From: Micromonospora olivasterospora
GTDB lineage: Bacteria; Actinomycetota; Actinomycetes; Mycobacteriales; Micromonosporaceae
Assembly (NCBI RefSeq): GCF_007830265.1
Contig: NZ_VLKE01000001.1
Coordinates: 3,968,001 to 4,032,000 of the forward strand
Length of the DNA: 64,000 nt
Reading direction: 5' to 3'
A program made the translations under genes and the position numbers. Below the pieces are notes generated by a model. It searched no databases and had not been told where the DNA came from. It saw nothing but the letters and a program-made list of their open reading frames with translations. Positions within the stretch are counted from its first letter, which is position 1, and each line of letters opens with the position of its first letter. Positions 1 through 7,573 of this stretch are shown here, piece after piece.

Positions 1-215
1 TCGATGCCCGAATCGATCGAGCGGACGTACAGCCCGGCCGCGAGCATGCCCCCGCCGCCGACCAGCATCACCGCCAGGAAGGTGATCAGGGCGACGCGCC
101 GCCACCGGCGGCGCCGCGGACGCGGCTGCCCGCTCGGCTGCGCTGCTGGCTGCTCAAAGACTGGCTGCTCAAAGAGCTGGGTCTCGGGCTCCGCATACTC
201 CTGGCGATGGCGCAT
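1..215 (-). CDS. N-terminus of a membrane-anchored protein, probably LytR-CpsA-Psr (LCP) family, cut by the window edge
   Basis: Only the first 71 codons are present; the rest lies before base 1. Translation from the ATG at 215-213 gives a cytoplasmic N-terminus of about 40 residues with a short repeat (FEQPVFEQP), then an Arg-rich stretch. A single membrane segment follows at about residues 41-63, and then the sequence YVRSIDSGI. A charged tail, one membrane helix and an R-S-I-D-S sequence just outside it is the usual start of actinobacterial LCP proteins, which attach glycopolymers to peptidoglycan. The catalytic domain is not visible, so the family call is an inference. It is transcribed divergently from the methyltransferase that starts at 336. 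Confidence 0.5.
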   Translation of the reverse strand, partial: MRHRQEYAEPETQLFEQPVFEQPAAQPSGQPRPRRRRWRRVALITFLAVMLVGGGGMLAAGLYVRSIDSGI

Positions 216-322
216 GGGCGAAGATGCTACTAATTCCGCCTCCCGTCCGCCTTCCCCCTTCCGTCGCGGATCAACGCCCTCGCGAATGACAACTCTCACA
301 GGTTCTTTTTCCCTTCGGCTGA

Positions 323-328
323 TAGAAC
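323..328 (+). promoter_or_regulatory. Putative -10 element (TAGAAC) of the damaged methyltransferase gene
   Basis: TAGAAC lies 7 nt upstream of the GTG at 336. That spacing fits a leaderless transcript and supports GTG 336 as the original start of the methyltransferase. The surrounding divergent intergenic stretch 216-335 is less GC-rich than its flanks and holds no gene. Confidence 0.35.
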
Positions 329-335
329 CCTCCCC

Positions 336-1015
336 GTGGAGGTAACGACGCTGCGCCGGACGATCGCCCGCACCCGGCTCGCCCCGATCGCTGCCTTCCC
401 CAAGCGACTCGCCCGGGTGGCCCGGCACGACGCCAAGGTGCTGCGCACCTCGGCCCGGTGGCTGGTCACCTCCCGGTCACCTCCCGGGAGCACCACAACT
501 ACACGTACGAGCTGACCAGACTCAGCCGGCACCACCTGGCCTGGTACGCCATCGTCCGCGCCACCCGGCCCGCGCACGTCGTCGAAACCGGCGTCGACAA
601 GGGACTGGGCACCTGCGTCGTGGCCGCCGCCCTGCTGCGCAACGCCGCCGAGGGGCGTCCGGGCCGGGTCACCTCCCTCGACATCAACCCCGAGGCCGGC
701 TACCTGGCCCGCAGCGCGCCCTGGTCCGCGGTCGTCGACCTGGTGGTCGGTGACTCCATCGCGTCCAGCGCCGCCCTCGACCGGCCCGTCGACCTGTTCC
801 TGCACGACAGCGACCACAACCGGGAGCACGAGAGGCGTGAGTTCGAGGCGGCCGAGGCGAAGTTGGCCCCCGGCGCGCTGCTGCTCACCGACAACGTCAC
901 CCACACCAACGTGCTCGCCGAGCACGCCGAACGCACCGGCCGGCGCTTCCTGGCGTACCGGGAGACCCCGGCCCGGCACTGGTACCCCGGCGACGGCATC
1001 GGAGTCGCCTGGTGA
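336..1015 (+). CDS. Class I SAM-dependent methyltransferase, frame broken by an 11-bp tandem duplication
   Basis: From the GTG at 336 the reading frame encodes a basic N-terminus ending in SARWLVTSR, then shifts at an exact 11-bp duplication (466-487) and stops soon after. From the duplication onward the other frame (usable alone from GTG 458, 185 aa) continues the protein through REHHNYTYELT. It contains a Rossmann-type SAM site (VVETGVDKGLGT, then TSLDINPEAG) and an acidic HDSDH motif, typical of small-molecule or sugar O-methyltransferases of the Methyltransf_24 kind. With one copy of the duplication removed, the gene is one continuous frame of about 222 codons. Substrate unknown. Its stop overlaps the start of the MOSC remnant (GTG 1012). 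Confidence 0.7.
466..487 (+). repeat. 11-bp tandem duplication (TCACCTCCCGG x2) causing a frameshift
   Basis: Copy one is 466-476 and copy two 477-487, identical. Eleven is not a multiple of three, so the duplication separates the N-terminal and C-terminal coding frames of the methyltransferase. Confidence 0.9.
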
Positions 1016-1412
1016 GGCTCGCGGCCGTCCACACGTACCCGGTCAAGGGGTGCCACCGCCTCGACCACGACGGCGCCCGCGTCGAGCCCTGGGGCCTGGC
1101 CGGCGACCGCCGGTGGATGGTGGTCGACGGCGACGGGCTCGGCGTCACCCAGCGGCAGGCCACCGCGCTGGTCGGGCTACGCGCCGGGTCGGCCGCCGGC
1201 TGCGGATCGGGTCGGCCCGGTGCGCCGGCGGGACGTGCGGCCGCTGCGTGGTCACCACGACCGACCAGGAGACGGGGGTACGCGGAAAGGAGCCGCTGTT
1301 CACCCTCGGGCGGCGCCGCAACATCGACGGCAAGCTCCGGTTCGGGCTGAACCTCGTCCCCGAGGGGCCGGGCACGGTGCGGGTCGGCGACCCGGTGGTC
1401 GTGGCGGACTGA
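1012..1412 (+). pseudogene. Remnant of a MOSC-domain (YcbX-like) protein gene with an internal deletion
   Basis: GTG 1012 opens a typical MOSC N-terminal beta-barrel domain (AAVHTYPVKGCHRLD, then DRRWMVVDGDG and VTQRQATALV). The end, in a different frame, is a typical MOSC C-terminus: CGRCVVTTTDQETGVRGKEP, then FTLGRRRNIDGK and a final GDPVVVAD. MOSC proteins of this kind are usually about 270 residues; only about 130 codons remain here. The central ~140 residues (about 400 bp), which would carry most of the MOSC core, are missing and the join near 1195-1215 is out of frame. MOSC proteins handle sulfur or nitrogen groups on molybdenum-cofactor-dependent enzymes. As sequenced this copy cannot work. 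Confidence 0.75.
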
Positions 1413-1422
1413 GCGGGGCGGC

Positions 1423-1974
1423 TCAGGCGGTGCCCGGCCGGCTCGTGGCCGCCGGCGCCGCCAGGTCGAGCCACATGAAGATCTCGTCCCGGTCGTCACC
1501 CGGGGCGACCCGGAGCGCGCCCGGCAGCCGGCCCACCTCGCGGTACCCGAGGCGCTCGTAGAACCGCTCCAGCCCCAGCCCGCCCCGCACGGTGACGTGC
1601 AGTGCCTCCCAGCCCATCGCGCGGCCGAGCCGTTCCGCCTCCCGCATCAGCGCGTACCCGTGACCCCGGCCCTGGGTGTCCGGGTGCACCATCACCCGCT
1701 TCAGCACGCACCAGTGCGTCTTCAGGTGGAACCGGTTGTCGGCGAAGATCAACATTCCCACCGGGCGTTCCCCGTCGTACGCGACGAGCAGCCGGTCCGG
1801 GCCGTCGGCGATGGCGGCGAAGGTCGGCCCGGCGATGCCGAGGACGTCCGCGGCGGTGACCGGGGCGACGAAGCCGACGGCGCCGCCGGCGTTGGTGACG
1901 TCGACCCAGAGGGAGAGGAGCTGCTCCCGCAGCTCGGCGGTGAGGTCGGGGTCGAGGACGAAGCGCAGACTCAC
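1423..1974 (-). CDS. GNAT-family N-acetyltransferase
   Basis: 183 aa from the GTG at 1974. A further upstream ATG is possible but adds a low-quality Arg-rich tail. The protein shows the GNAT acetyl-CoA fold: a hydrophobic strand (DRLLVAYDGERPVGML), then VLKRVMVHPDTQGRGHGYAL, the Q/R-x-x-G-x-G/A motif that binds acetyl-CoA pyrophosphate, and a C-terminal LERFYERLGYREVG. It should transfer an acetyl group from acetyl-CoA to an unknown amine in the cytoplasm. It converges on the MOSC remnant (10 bp apart) and sits just downstream of the tRNA on the same strand. Confidence 0.75.
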   Translation of the reverse strand: MSLRFVLDPDLTAELREQLLSLWVDVTNAGGAVGFVAPVTAADVLGIAGPTFAAIADGPDRLLVAYDGERPVGMLIFADNRFHLKTHWCVLKRVMVHPDTQGRGHGYALMREAERLGRAMGWEALHVTVRGGLGLERFYERLGYREVGRLPGALRVAPGDDRDEIFMWLDLAAPAATSRPGTA

Positions 1975-2069
1975 GGGGCCATCCTGGCCCAGGTCCCGCC
2001 CGCGGGCTCGCGATCGTGACACGTCCGACAGCCGCTGGGGCAGGCATGGGCGGACCCGGAGTGAGCGAG

Positions 2070-2142
2070 TAGGGCCGGCGGGATTCGAACCCGCACTGGC
2101 GCGGACCTAAACCGCGTGCCTCTGCCGTTGGGCTACGGCCCC
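2070..2142 (-). tRNA. tRNA with anticodon UAG (Leu), short variable loop
   Basis: The minus strand folds as a full cloverleaf of 73 nt. It has a 7-bp acceptor stem (GGGGCCG with CGGCCCT, first pair G-U), a 3-bp D-stem (GCC/GGC) with the G18G19 pair, and a 5-bp anticodon stem (CGCGG/CCGCG). The anticodon loop is TTTAGGT, followed by a T-arm GCGGG-TTCGAAT-CCCGC and discriminator A. The anticodon TAG reads CUA/CUG leucine codons. The loop, the A73 and the GGCAGAGGC D-arm also look like tRNA-Leu. The variable region is only CCAGT (5 nt), whereas bacterial tRNA-Leu normally has a long class II arm. CCA is not encoded. Confidence 0.85.
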
Positions 2143-2473
2143 TTCATCGTGTACACCGTCATCTTCCACGACCACTCGGGCGGGCGACGGTGCGCCGGCC
2201 GGTCGGGAATCCGGTCGGCGTCACGGCCTCGGATCGTAGACCACATCCGGCGCGACCACATCCGGCCGTCGCGAGCCGGCGTACGTGACCGTGGCGGTTC
2301 CTGGTCCTCGACCTGCCGCTGTCGGAGCGGCGGCCCCGCCTGGAGCCGATCGGCGGCACGCCGGCGCAGCTCACCGGGGCACCGCACCAGGCCCGCGCCC
2401 GGCTACCTCCGACAGTCGTAGAAAATCTCAACTACCGGCTGTGGCAGGCGGCTCGATTAATTGATGGTGCGAA
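2143..2473. other. Intergenic region without a clear gene
   Basis: No convincing gene. On the + strand, about 2294-2440 is open and reads WRFLVLDLPLSERRPRLE, which faintly resembles an internal piece of ATP-dependent DNA ligases. It has no start and continues out of frame into the next gene. It may be a fragment left by a rearrangement beside the tRNA. Confidence 0.3.
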
Positions 2474-4126
2474 ATGTTATACTTCGCCGTGCCCGATTCC
2501 TCCGGATCCGCGGAAACGACGACCCGTGGCATGCCGTGGTGGGATCTTCCCGCGAAGGTCGCCGGCCTCGTCGGGGTTGGCGGGCTCGCCTATCGGGCGG
2601 TCCTCGTCGTTCTCGGAGTGCCCGCCACAAACAGTGACGAGGCGACAATGGGGTTGGCGGCTCTCCATATCTCGCAAGGGCGCGATTTTCCGGCATTCTT
2701 CTATGGTCAGTCCTACATGGGGACTTTGGAGGCGTATCTCGCGGCACCGCTGTTCTGGCTGTTTGGGCCAACCACGGTGGCGCTCCGACTGCCGACCCTG
2801 TTGCTCTACGGGGTGTTCGTAGTCGGGATGTTTGCCCTGACGCGCCTGATCGTTGGCCCGTGGCCCGCCGTGGTAACCGTTGCCGTCCTGGCACTGGGAT
2901 CGGACCGGATCGTCAAAAATCAGCTCATCGCGGCTGGCGGCTACCCCGAGATCAGCCCCGGCGCGGCGGTGCTGTTTCTTTTGGCTACCCTGCTCGGCCT
3001 GGGTCTGATCCCTCCGCGCCGGCGGACGTTCATGCTGTGGGGGCTGATCTCTGGGCTGCTCTTCTGGACCCACTGGCTGATTCTGCCCTACCTCGGGGTC
3101 GCTGGCCTGGTCCTGATCGCCGCCGCCCGGAAGAACCGGAACCGGATGAACCTGGGTTCCGTTGCCTGGGCGACCGTGCTCGGCTTCGTCGTCGGGTCGT
3201 TGCCGCTGCTGGTCTACAACCTGTCGTCGCCGTTCTCAAGCAATTCCGTCGGTGTTTTCCTGAGTCAGAACGCCTCGGCTGCTGATTCTTCACTCGCCGA
3301 CAAGATTTACGGCGGGGTGCTTCTGGGTATCCCGATGGGAGTGGGTCTCTGCTCGCCCGGCCGCTGCGAGACGTGGCACCTGCTCTGGTCGTTTCCCTAC
3401 CTCGTCGCCCTCCTTGTCGCCGGGTTCATCGCCGTCAAAGGACTTCGCCAGGGCGCCGACGAGGGGTTCCGAAATCTTGTCCGCCTCGGGCTGGTTGCCG
3501 CCGCCGGTACGACCGTCCTGGCATACGCGAGAAGTTCATCGGCCGCCGAGACTCCTGTGGAGAGCGCGCGGTATCTGTCGCCGTTGCTCGTCTCGACCCC
3601 GGTATTGCTCTGGCTGGTGTGGACGCTCGCCGCCCGACTGGTTCGCCTCGGTGAAGGACGGAACGTGTCCACCGCCCGGCGTCGTCTCTTCACGCTTGCG
3701 GTGACCGTGCCGGCCGGCGCCGTGCTGGCCGTAATGGCGGTCGCGACATCCGCCCTGGCCCTTGAGGTGCCGGCGATCCGAGAGGCCGAAGAACGCCGTG
3801 ACTCGCTGGCGGAGTACCTGCTGGCTCAGGGGAGCCGGTACGTCTACGCCGACTACTGGACATGCAACAGGCTCACCTTCCGTGCTCGGGAGGAGATCCG
3901 GTGTGCGGTCCTCAACGACGACCTCACACGTGGGCACGACCGATATGCGCCGTATCGCCGGGCGGTGGAGTCGTCGGCCAATCCTGTTTACGTCGTCCCG
4001 GAGAGCCTTCCGCTTGATGGGCACGTGCGCGCTGCGCTCGACACGTCTGGGGTCGCCTACCGGGTAAGCAGGGTGGCCGGTCACAACATCTATGTGCCGG
4101 CCCGGCCCTTGCCGATCCCCAGCTAG
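2474..4126 (+). CDS. Polytopic GT-C type membrane glycosyltransferase (GT39/PMT-like)
   Basis: 550 aa starting at ATG 2474 (ATG 2531 is an alternative). After a short N-terminus there is an extracytoplasmic acidic motif NSDEATMG (residues 53-60) following the first membrane helix. This is the position of the catalytic Asp-Glu in GT-C enzymes, which take sugars from polyprenyl phosphates. About ten further hydrophobic helices follow. The last ~110 residues form a soluble domain (VYADYWTCNRLTF to NIYVPARPLP). The likely role is transfer of a lipid-linked sugar to an envelope acceptor; donor and acceptor are unknown. Base composition is clearly less GC-rich than its neighbours, with many A/T third positions, which suggests it was acquired horizontally. 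Confidence 0.65.
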   Translation: MLYFAVPDSSGSAETTTRGMPWWDLPAKVAGLVGVGGLAYRAVLVVLGVPATNSDEATMGLAALHISQGRDFPAFFYGQSYMGTLEAYLAAPLFWLFGPTTVALRLPTLLLYGVFVVGMFALTRLIVGPWPAVVTVAVLALGSDRIVKNQLIAAGGYPEISPGAAVLFLLATLLGLGLIPPRRRTFMLWGLISGLLFWTHWLILPYLGVAGLVLIAAARKNRNRMNLGSVAWATVLGFVVGSLPLLVYNLSSPFSSNSVGVFLSQNASAADSSLADKIYGGVLLGIPMGVGLCSPGRCETWHLLWSFPYLVALLVAGFIAVKGLRQGADEGFRNLVRLGLVAAAGTTVLAYARSSSAAETPVESARYLSPLLVSTPVLLWLVWTLAARLVRLGEGRNVSTARRRLFTLAVTVPAGAVLAVMAVATSALALEVPAIREAEERRDSLAEYLLAQGSRYVYADYWTCNRLTFRAREEIRCAVLNDDLTRGHDRYAPYRRAVESSANPVYVVPESLPLDGHVRAALDTSGVAYRVSRVAGHNIYVPARPLPIPS

Positions 4127-4172
4127 GAGCCGGTGCGCCACGGTCGGTCGCAATCCGGTACGACTGGATCAG

Positions 4173-4649
4173 TCAGTCCAGGCCGAGGTCCCGCCGGAGC
4201 TTGGCCACGTGCCCGGTGGCCTTGACGTTGTAGAGGGCCCGCTCGATCTTCCCGTCCGGGTGGATGACGAAGGTGGACCGGATCACCCCGGTCACCGTCC
4301 GGCCGTACGACTGCTTCTCGCCGTACGCGCCGTACGCGGTGAGCACCGCCTTGTCGACGTCGGCGACCAGGGGGAAGGTGATGGCGTCCCGCTCGCGGAA
4401 CTTCGCCAGCTTCTCCGGCTTGTCGGGGGAGATGCCGACGACCTCGTAGCCGGCCGCCTGGAGCGAGGCGAGCGAGTCGCGGAAGTCGCACGCCTGCTTG
4501 GTGCAGCCGGGGGTCATGGCGGCGGGGTAGGCGTACAGGATCACCCGGCGGCCGCGCAGGCCGGCCAGGGAGAGCGTGCCGCCCGTGTCGGTGGGCAGGG
4601 TGAACTCGGGTGCGGGGTCGCCGGGGCTGAGGCGGGCGGGCGCGGTCAT
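4173..4649 (-). CDS. bcp: Thioredoxin-dependent peroxiredoxin, BCP family
   Basis: 158 aa, the normal length for bacterioferritin-comigratory protein. The active site reads AAMTPGCTKQACDFRD, with the peroxidatic Cys at 49 and a second Cys at 54 that can resolve the sulfenic acid intramolecularly. The downstream order (VVGISPDKPEKLAKFRE, FPLVADVDKAV, YGAYGEKQSYGR, RSTFVIHPDG) is characteristic of the family. It reduces peroxides in the cytoplasm using thioredoxin. Start ATG 4649. It converges with the GT-C gene and is separated from the ECF transporter operon by a divergent regulatory region. Confidence 0.9.
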   Translation of the reverse strand: MTAPARLSPGDPAPEFTLPTDTGGTLSLAGLRGRRVILYAYPAAMTPGCTKQACDFRDSLASLQAAGYEVVGISPDKPEKLAKFRERDAITFPLVADVDKAVLTAYGAYGEKQSYGRTVTGVIRSTFVIHPDGKIERALYNVKATGHVAKLRRDLGLD

Positions 4650-4791
4650 GGCTGGAACCCTACCGCCGGCTGCGGCGCCCGGGCCGGGGACGACGCGCCG
4701 AGGGCTCCGGCCGGGGCGAGGCCGGGTCCGGTGCCGGACCGCCCCGTCGGGAAGTGGGCGCGGGCGCGACGGAGCGTGATCAACACCTCGG

Positions 4792-4816
4792 CTTGTTGCA
4801 AGCTGTTGGCAACAGC
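4792..4816 (+). promoter_or_regulatory. Nur-like nickel operator upstream of the ECF transporter
   Basis: The sequence TTGCAA (4796-4801), a 5-bp spacer and TGGCAA (4807-4812) fits the Streptomyces Nur box (tTGCaa-N5-ttGCAA) with one mismatch. It is also a perfect 6-bp dyad, TGTTGC/GCAACA (4794-4799 and 4809-4814). It lies about 15 bp upstream of a TAGGCT -10-like hexamer (4830-4835) and 80-100 bp before the transporter genes. Nickel-loaded Nur bound here would be expected to repress transcription. Confidence 0.55.
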
Positions 4817-4895
4817 ACTCCGGCGGAAATAGGCTGACCCCGTCGGCGTGGAGCGTCCCGCCGCGCCCTCGGGAGGTCGAGTGGAAACCCTGGCG

Positions 4896-5600
4896 ATGCA
4901 CATTTCGAACGGGATCGTCAACGGTCCCGTCGCCGCCGTCTTCGCCGCGTTCGCCCTGGCCGTGCTGACCCTGTGCGTGCTGCGCGGGCGGCGGGACCTG
5001 GACGACCGGCTGGCCCCGATGGCCGGCCTGGTCGCCGCGTTCATCTTCGCCGTGCAGATGCTCAACTTCCCGATCCTCACCGCCGGGGTGAGCGGCCACC
5101 TGCTCGGTGGTGCGCTCGCCGCGCTGCTGGTCGGCCCGTGGGTCGGCGCGCTCTGCGTGGCGGTGGTGCTGGTCGTCCAGGCGCTGGTCTTCGGCGACGG
5201 CGGGGTGGCCATGCTCGGGCTGAACATCACCAACATGGCCGTGCTCGGCACCGCGGCGGCGTACCTGCTGATCGCCCTGCTGCTGCGGGTGCTGCCCCGT
5301 ACCCCGGCCGGCCTCGGCGTCACCGCCTTCGTCTCGGCGCTGGTCAGCGTCGTGGTCGCGGCTATGGGCTTCGTCCTGCAGTACTGGCTGGGTGGCACCA
5401 CCGACCTCGGCGGCAACCTGGCCGGGCTCGCCGGCACCATGGCCGGCGTCCACCTGCTGATCGGCGTCGGCGAGGGGCTGATCACCGCGACCACCGTGGT
5501 CACCGTCGCGAAGGTGCGCCCCGACCTGGTGTACGCGCTGCGCGCCCTGGAGCCGGCGGCGCCGGCTCCCGTCGTCCCGGTCGCCGGAGGTGCCCGATGA
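4896..5600 (+). CDS. cbiM: ECF metal transporter substrate-binding membrane subunit CbiM/NikM
   Basis: 234 aa, polytopic, starting MHISNGIV. In CbiM/NikM proteins the N-terminal amine of Met1 plus His2 and a His in the next loop (here GVSGHLLGG, His68) hold the metal. ATG 4896 is therefore preferred over GTG 4881, although a GGGAGG at 4871-4876 is better spaced for the GTG. The conserved loops GLNITNMAVLGT and GTMAGVHLLIGVGEGLIT are present. It binds Co(II) or Ni(II) at the outer face of the membrane and passes it to the CbiQ/CbiO module. Its TGA overlaps the next ATG. The Nur-like operator upstream argues for nickel. Confidence 0.85.
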   Translation: MHISNGIVNGPVAAVFAAFALAVLTLCVLRGRRDLDDRLAPMAGLVAAFIFAVQMLNFPILTAGVSGHLLGGALAALLVGPWVGALCVAVVLVVQALVFGDGGVAMLGLNITNMAVLGTAAAYLLIALLLRVLPRTPAGLGVTAFVSALVSVVVAAMGFVLQYWLGGTTDLGGNLAGLAGTMAGVHLLIGVGEGLITATTVVTVAKVRPDLVYALRALEPAAPAPVVPVAGGAR

Positions 5601-6004
5601 ACAAGCGTCCCTGGGGATTCGTGGTCGGCGGTCTGCTGGTCGCCCTGCTGCTGGCCGGCGTGGTGAGCAACTACGCCTCCGCGCACCCGGACGGGCTGGA
5701 CTCGTCGCTGCTCAAGGGCTGCACGGTGGACGCCGAGGGCGAGATCACCGGCGGCAGTTGCCCGGCGCAGCGCGAGCGGCACCACGAGCTGGGCGACAGC
5801 CCGCTGGCCGACTACGGCGTGCGCGGCCTGGACAACGACTTCCTCTCCACCGGGCTGTCGGGCGTGCTCGGCGTGCTGCTGACCTTCGGCGTCGGTGCCG
5901 GCGCGTTCTGGCTGCTGCGCAGGCGCGGCTCCGCCGGCCCGGACGGCCCGGGCGAGGGGACCGGCGACCGGGCCGGCACCGAGCGCGCCGCGTCGGCCAG
6001 GTAG
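5597..6004 (+). CDS. PDGLE-domain / CbiN-like subunit of the ECF metal transporter
   Basis: 135 aa with an N-terminal membrane helix (about 8-28), a short extracytoplasmic region containing HPDGLDSSL, and a second helix near residues 92-112 followed by an Arg-rich tail. The PDGLE-type motif and two-helix layout are those of the small accessory subunit (CbiN or its PDGLE equivalent) that assists metal loading of CbiM. ATG 5597 overlaps the CbiM stop by 4 bp, so translation is probably coupled. The region between the helices is longer than in classical CbiN. Confidence 0.8.
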   Translation: MNKRPWGFVVGGLLVALLLAGVVSNYASAHPDGLDSSLLKGCTVDAEGEITGGSCPAQRERHHELGDSPLADYGVRGLDNDFLSTGLSGVLGVLLTFGVGAGAFWLLRRRGSAGPDGPGEGTGDRAGTERAASAR

Positions 6005-6017
6005 GGCGGGCACCTCG

Positions 6018-6788
6018 ATGGGAGCCGGGCACGCCCACGTGCTCTACCGGGAGGCCGCCTCCCCCGTGCACCGTCTTCCGCCCGAGGTGAAGATCGCCGC
6101 GATGGTGCTGTTCACGCTGGCGGTGGTGGCCACCCCACGGACGGCGTACTGGGCCTTCGGCGGGTACGCCCTGCTGATCGCCGTCGTGGCGGCGCTGGCC
6201 CGGGTGGGGCCGGGCTGGCTGCTGCGCCGGGCCGCGATCGAGCTGCCGTTCGTGCTGTTCGCGTTCGCGCTGCCCTTCCTCGGGGCGGGGGAGCGGGTCG
6301 AGGTGGCGGGCGTCGCGCTGTCGGTCGACGGGCTGCTCGGCGGGTGGAACATCCTCGCCAAGGGCACGCTGGGCGTACTGGCGTCGCTGCTGCTGGCCGC
6401 GACCACGACGACCCGGGACCTGATCCTCGGCCTGGACAGGCTGCGCTGCCCGCAGCTGCTCACCCAGATCGCCACGTTCATGCTCCGCTACCTGGACGTG
6501 CTGGTCGGCGAGGCCCGCCGGATGCGGGTGGCCCGGATCTCCCGGGGCGACGACCCGCGCTTCCTGTGGCAGCTGCGCGGGTTCGCCGCCGGGATCGGGG
6601 CGCTGTTCCTGCGCGCCTTCGAGCGCGGCGAGCGGGTGTACCTGGCGATGGTGTCGCGCGGCTACTCCGGCCGGATGCCGGCGGTCTGGCAGGGTGCGGG
6701 GGCGGCGACCGCCGGGCAGTGGCTGGTCGGGGCGAGCGTGCCGCTGGTCGCGGCCTGCATCGCCGCGACCGCCGTCACCCTGGGATGA
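6018..6788 (+). CDS. cbiQ: ECF transporter T-component CbiQ
   Basis: 256 aa, starting ATG 6018. It has about five hydrophobic helices, N-terminal SPVHRLPPEVKIAAM typical of CbiQ, and the coupling-helix motif ARRMRVARISRG followed by RAFERGERVYLAMVSRGYSG near the C-terminus. The second Arg-Gly pattern (SRGY) contacts the ATPase. It is the transmembrane scaffold that links the ATPase subunit to the metal-binding CbiM. It sits 13 bp after the PDGLE gene and 7 bp before CbiO. Confidence 0.9.
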   Translation: MGAGHAHVLYREAASPVHRLPPEVKIAAMVLFTLAVVATPRTAYWAFGGYALLIAVVAALARVGPGWLLRRAAIELPFVLFAFALPFLGAGERVEVAGVALSVDGLLGGWNILAKGTLGVLASLLLAATTTTRDLILGLDRLRCPQLLTQIATFMLRYLDVLVGEARRMRVARISRGDDPRFLWQLRGFAAGIGALFLRAFERGERVYLAMVSRGYSGRMPAVWQGAGAATAGQWLVGASVPLVAACIAATAVTLG

Positions 6789-6795
6789 TCGGGAC

Positions 6796-7545
6796 GTGCA
6801 GACCACGGCTGTCTCCCTCGACGTGCGCGGCGTCCGGTACGCGTACCCGGACGGGCACGTCGCCCTGCACGGGGTGGACCTGACGGTGCCGCGCGGCGGG
6901 CGGGTGGCGCTGCTCGGCCCGAACGGCGCGGGCAAGACGACCCTGGTGCTGCACCTCAACGGCATCCTCACCGCGTCCGAGGGCTCGGTGAGCGTCGGCG
7001 GGCTGCCGGTCAGCCGGGACCGGGACACCCTGGCGGAGATCCGCCGCCGGGTCGGCATCGTCTTCCAGGACCCGGACGACCAGCTCTTCCTGCCCACGGT
7101 CGCCGAGGACGTGGCGTTCGGCCCGGCGAACCTGGGGCTGCGCGGCGCGGAACTGGCCGCCCGGGTGGACGAGGCCCTGGCGGCGGTGGGGATGAGCGAG
7201 CACCGGGACCGCGCCCCGCACCACCTGTCGTTCGGGCAGCGCCGCCGGGTGGCCGTGGCCACCGTGCTGGCCATGCACCCGGAGATCCTGGTGCTCGACG
7301 AGCCCTCGTCGAACCTCGACCCGGCGGCCCGCCGGGAGCTGGCCGAGATCCTGCGCGCCCTGCCGGTGACGCTGCTGATGGTCACCCACGACCTGCCGTA
7401 CGCGCTGGAGCTGTGCGACCGCTCGGTCATCCTCGACGGCGGGCGGATCGTCGCCGACGCGCCGACCCGGGAACTCCTCGCGGACTCCGAACTGCTCGCC
7501 CGCCACCGCCTGGAACTGCCGTACGGCTTCGCGCCGCACCCCTGA
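6796..7545 (+). CDS. cbiO: ECF transporter ATPase CbiO
   Basis: 249 aa from GTG 6796. Walker A GPNGAGKTT is at 41-49, the Q-loop is VFQDPDDQLFLPT, the ABC signature is LSFGQRR, Walker B is ILVLDEPSSNLDP and the switch is VTHD. The FQDPDDQLF sequence is the hallmark of ECF-type (CbiO/EcfA) ATPases rather than ordinary ABC importers. It powers metal uptake through CbiMQ. It is the last gene of the four-gene operon and converges on the membrane-protein gene ending at 7574. Confidence 0.9.
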   Translation: MQTTAVSLDVRGVRYAYPDGHVALHGVDLTVPRGGRVALLGPNGAGKTTLVLHLNGILTASEGSVSVGGLPVSRDRDTLAEIRRRVGIVFQDPDDQLFLPTVAEDVAFGPANLGLRGAELAARVDEALAAVGMSEHRDRAPHHLSFGQRRRVAVATVLAMHPEILVLDEPSSNLDPAARRELAEILRALPVTLLMVTHDLPYALELCDRSVILDGGRIVADAPTRELLADSELLARHRLELPYGFAPHP

Positions 7546-7573
7546 CCGGCCTCCAGCCCCGACCCCGGGGGCG

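Noticed and set aside
458..1015. GTG 458 as the natural start of the methyltransferase
   Set aside because: It lies upstream of and inside the duplicated segment's other frame; the sequence before the duplication continues the protein naturally from GTG 336.
4848..4895. Upstream GTG start (4848) or GTG 4881 for the CbiM protein
   Set aside because: The family needs Met1-His2 at the true N-terminus for metal binding, and only ATG 4896 provides it, although a GGGAGG lies better for GTG 4881.
7546..7573. A terminator between the convergent cbiO and the membrane-protein gene
   Set aside because: The GCCCCGACCCCGGGGGC run gives only a weak, ambiguous hairpin.
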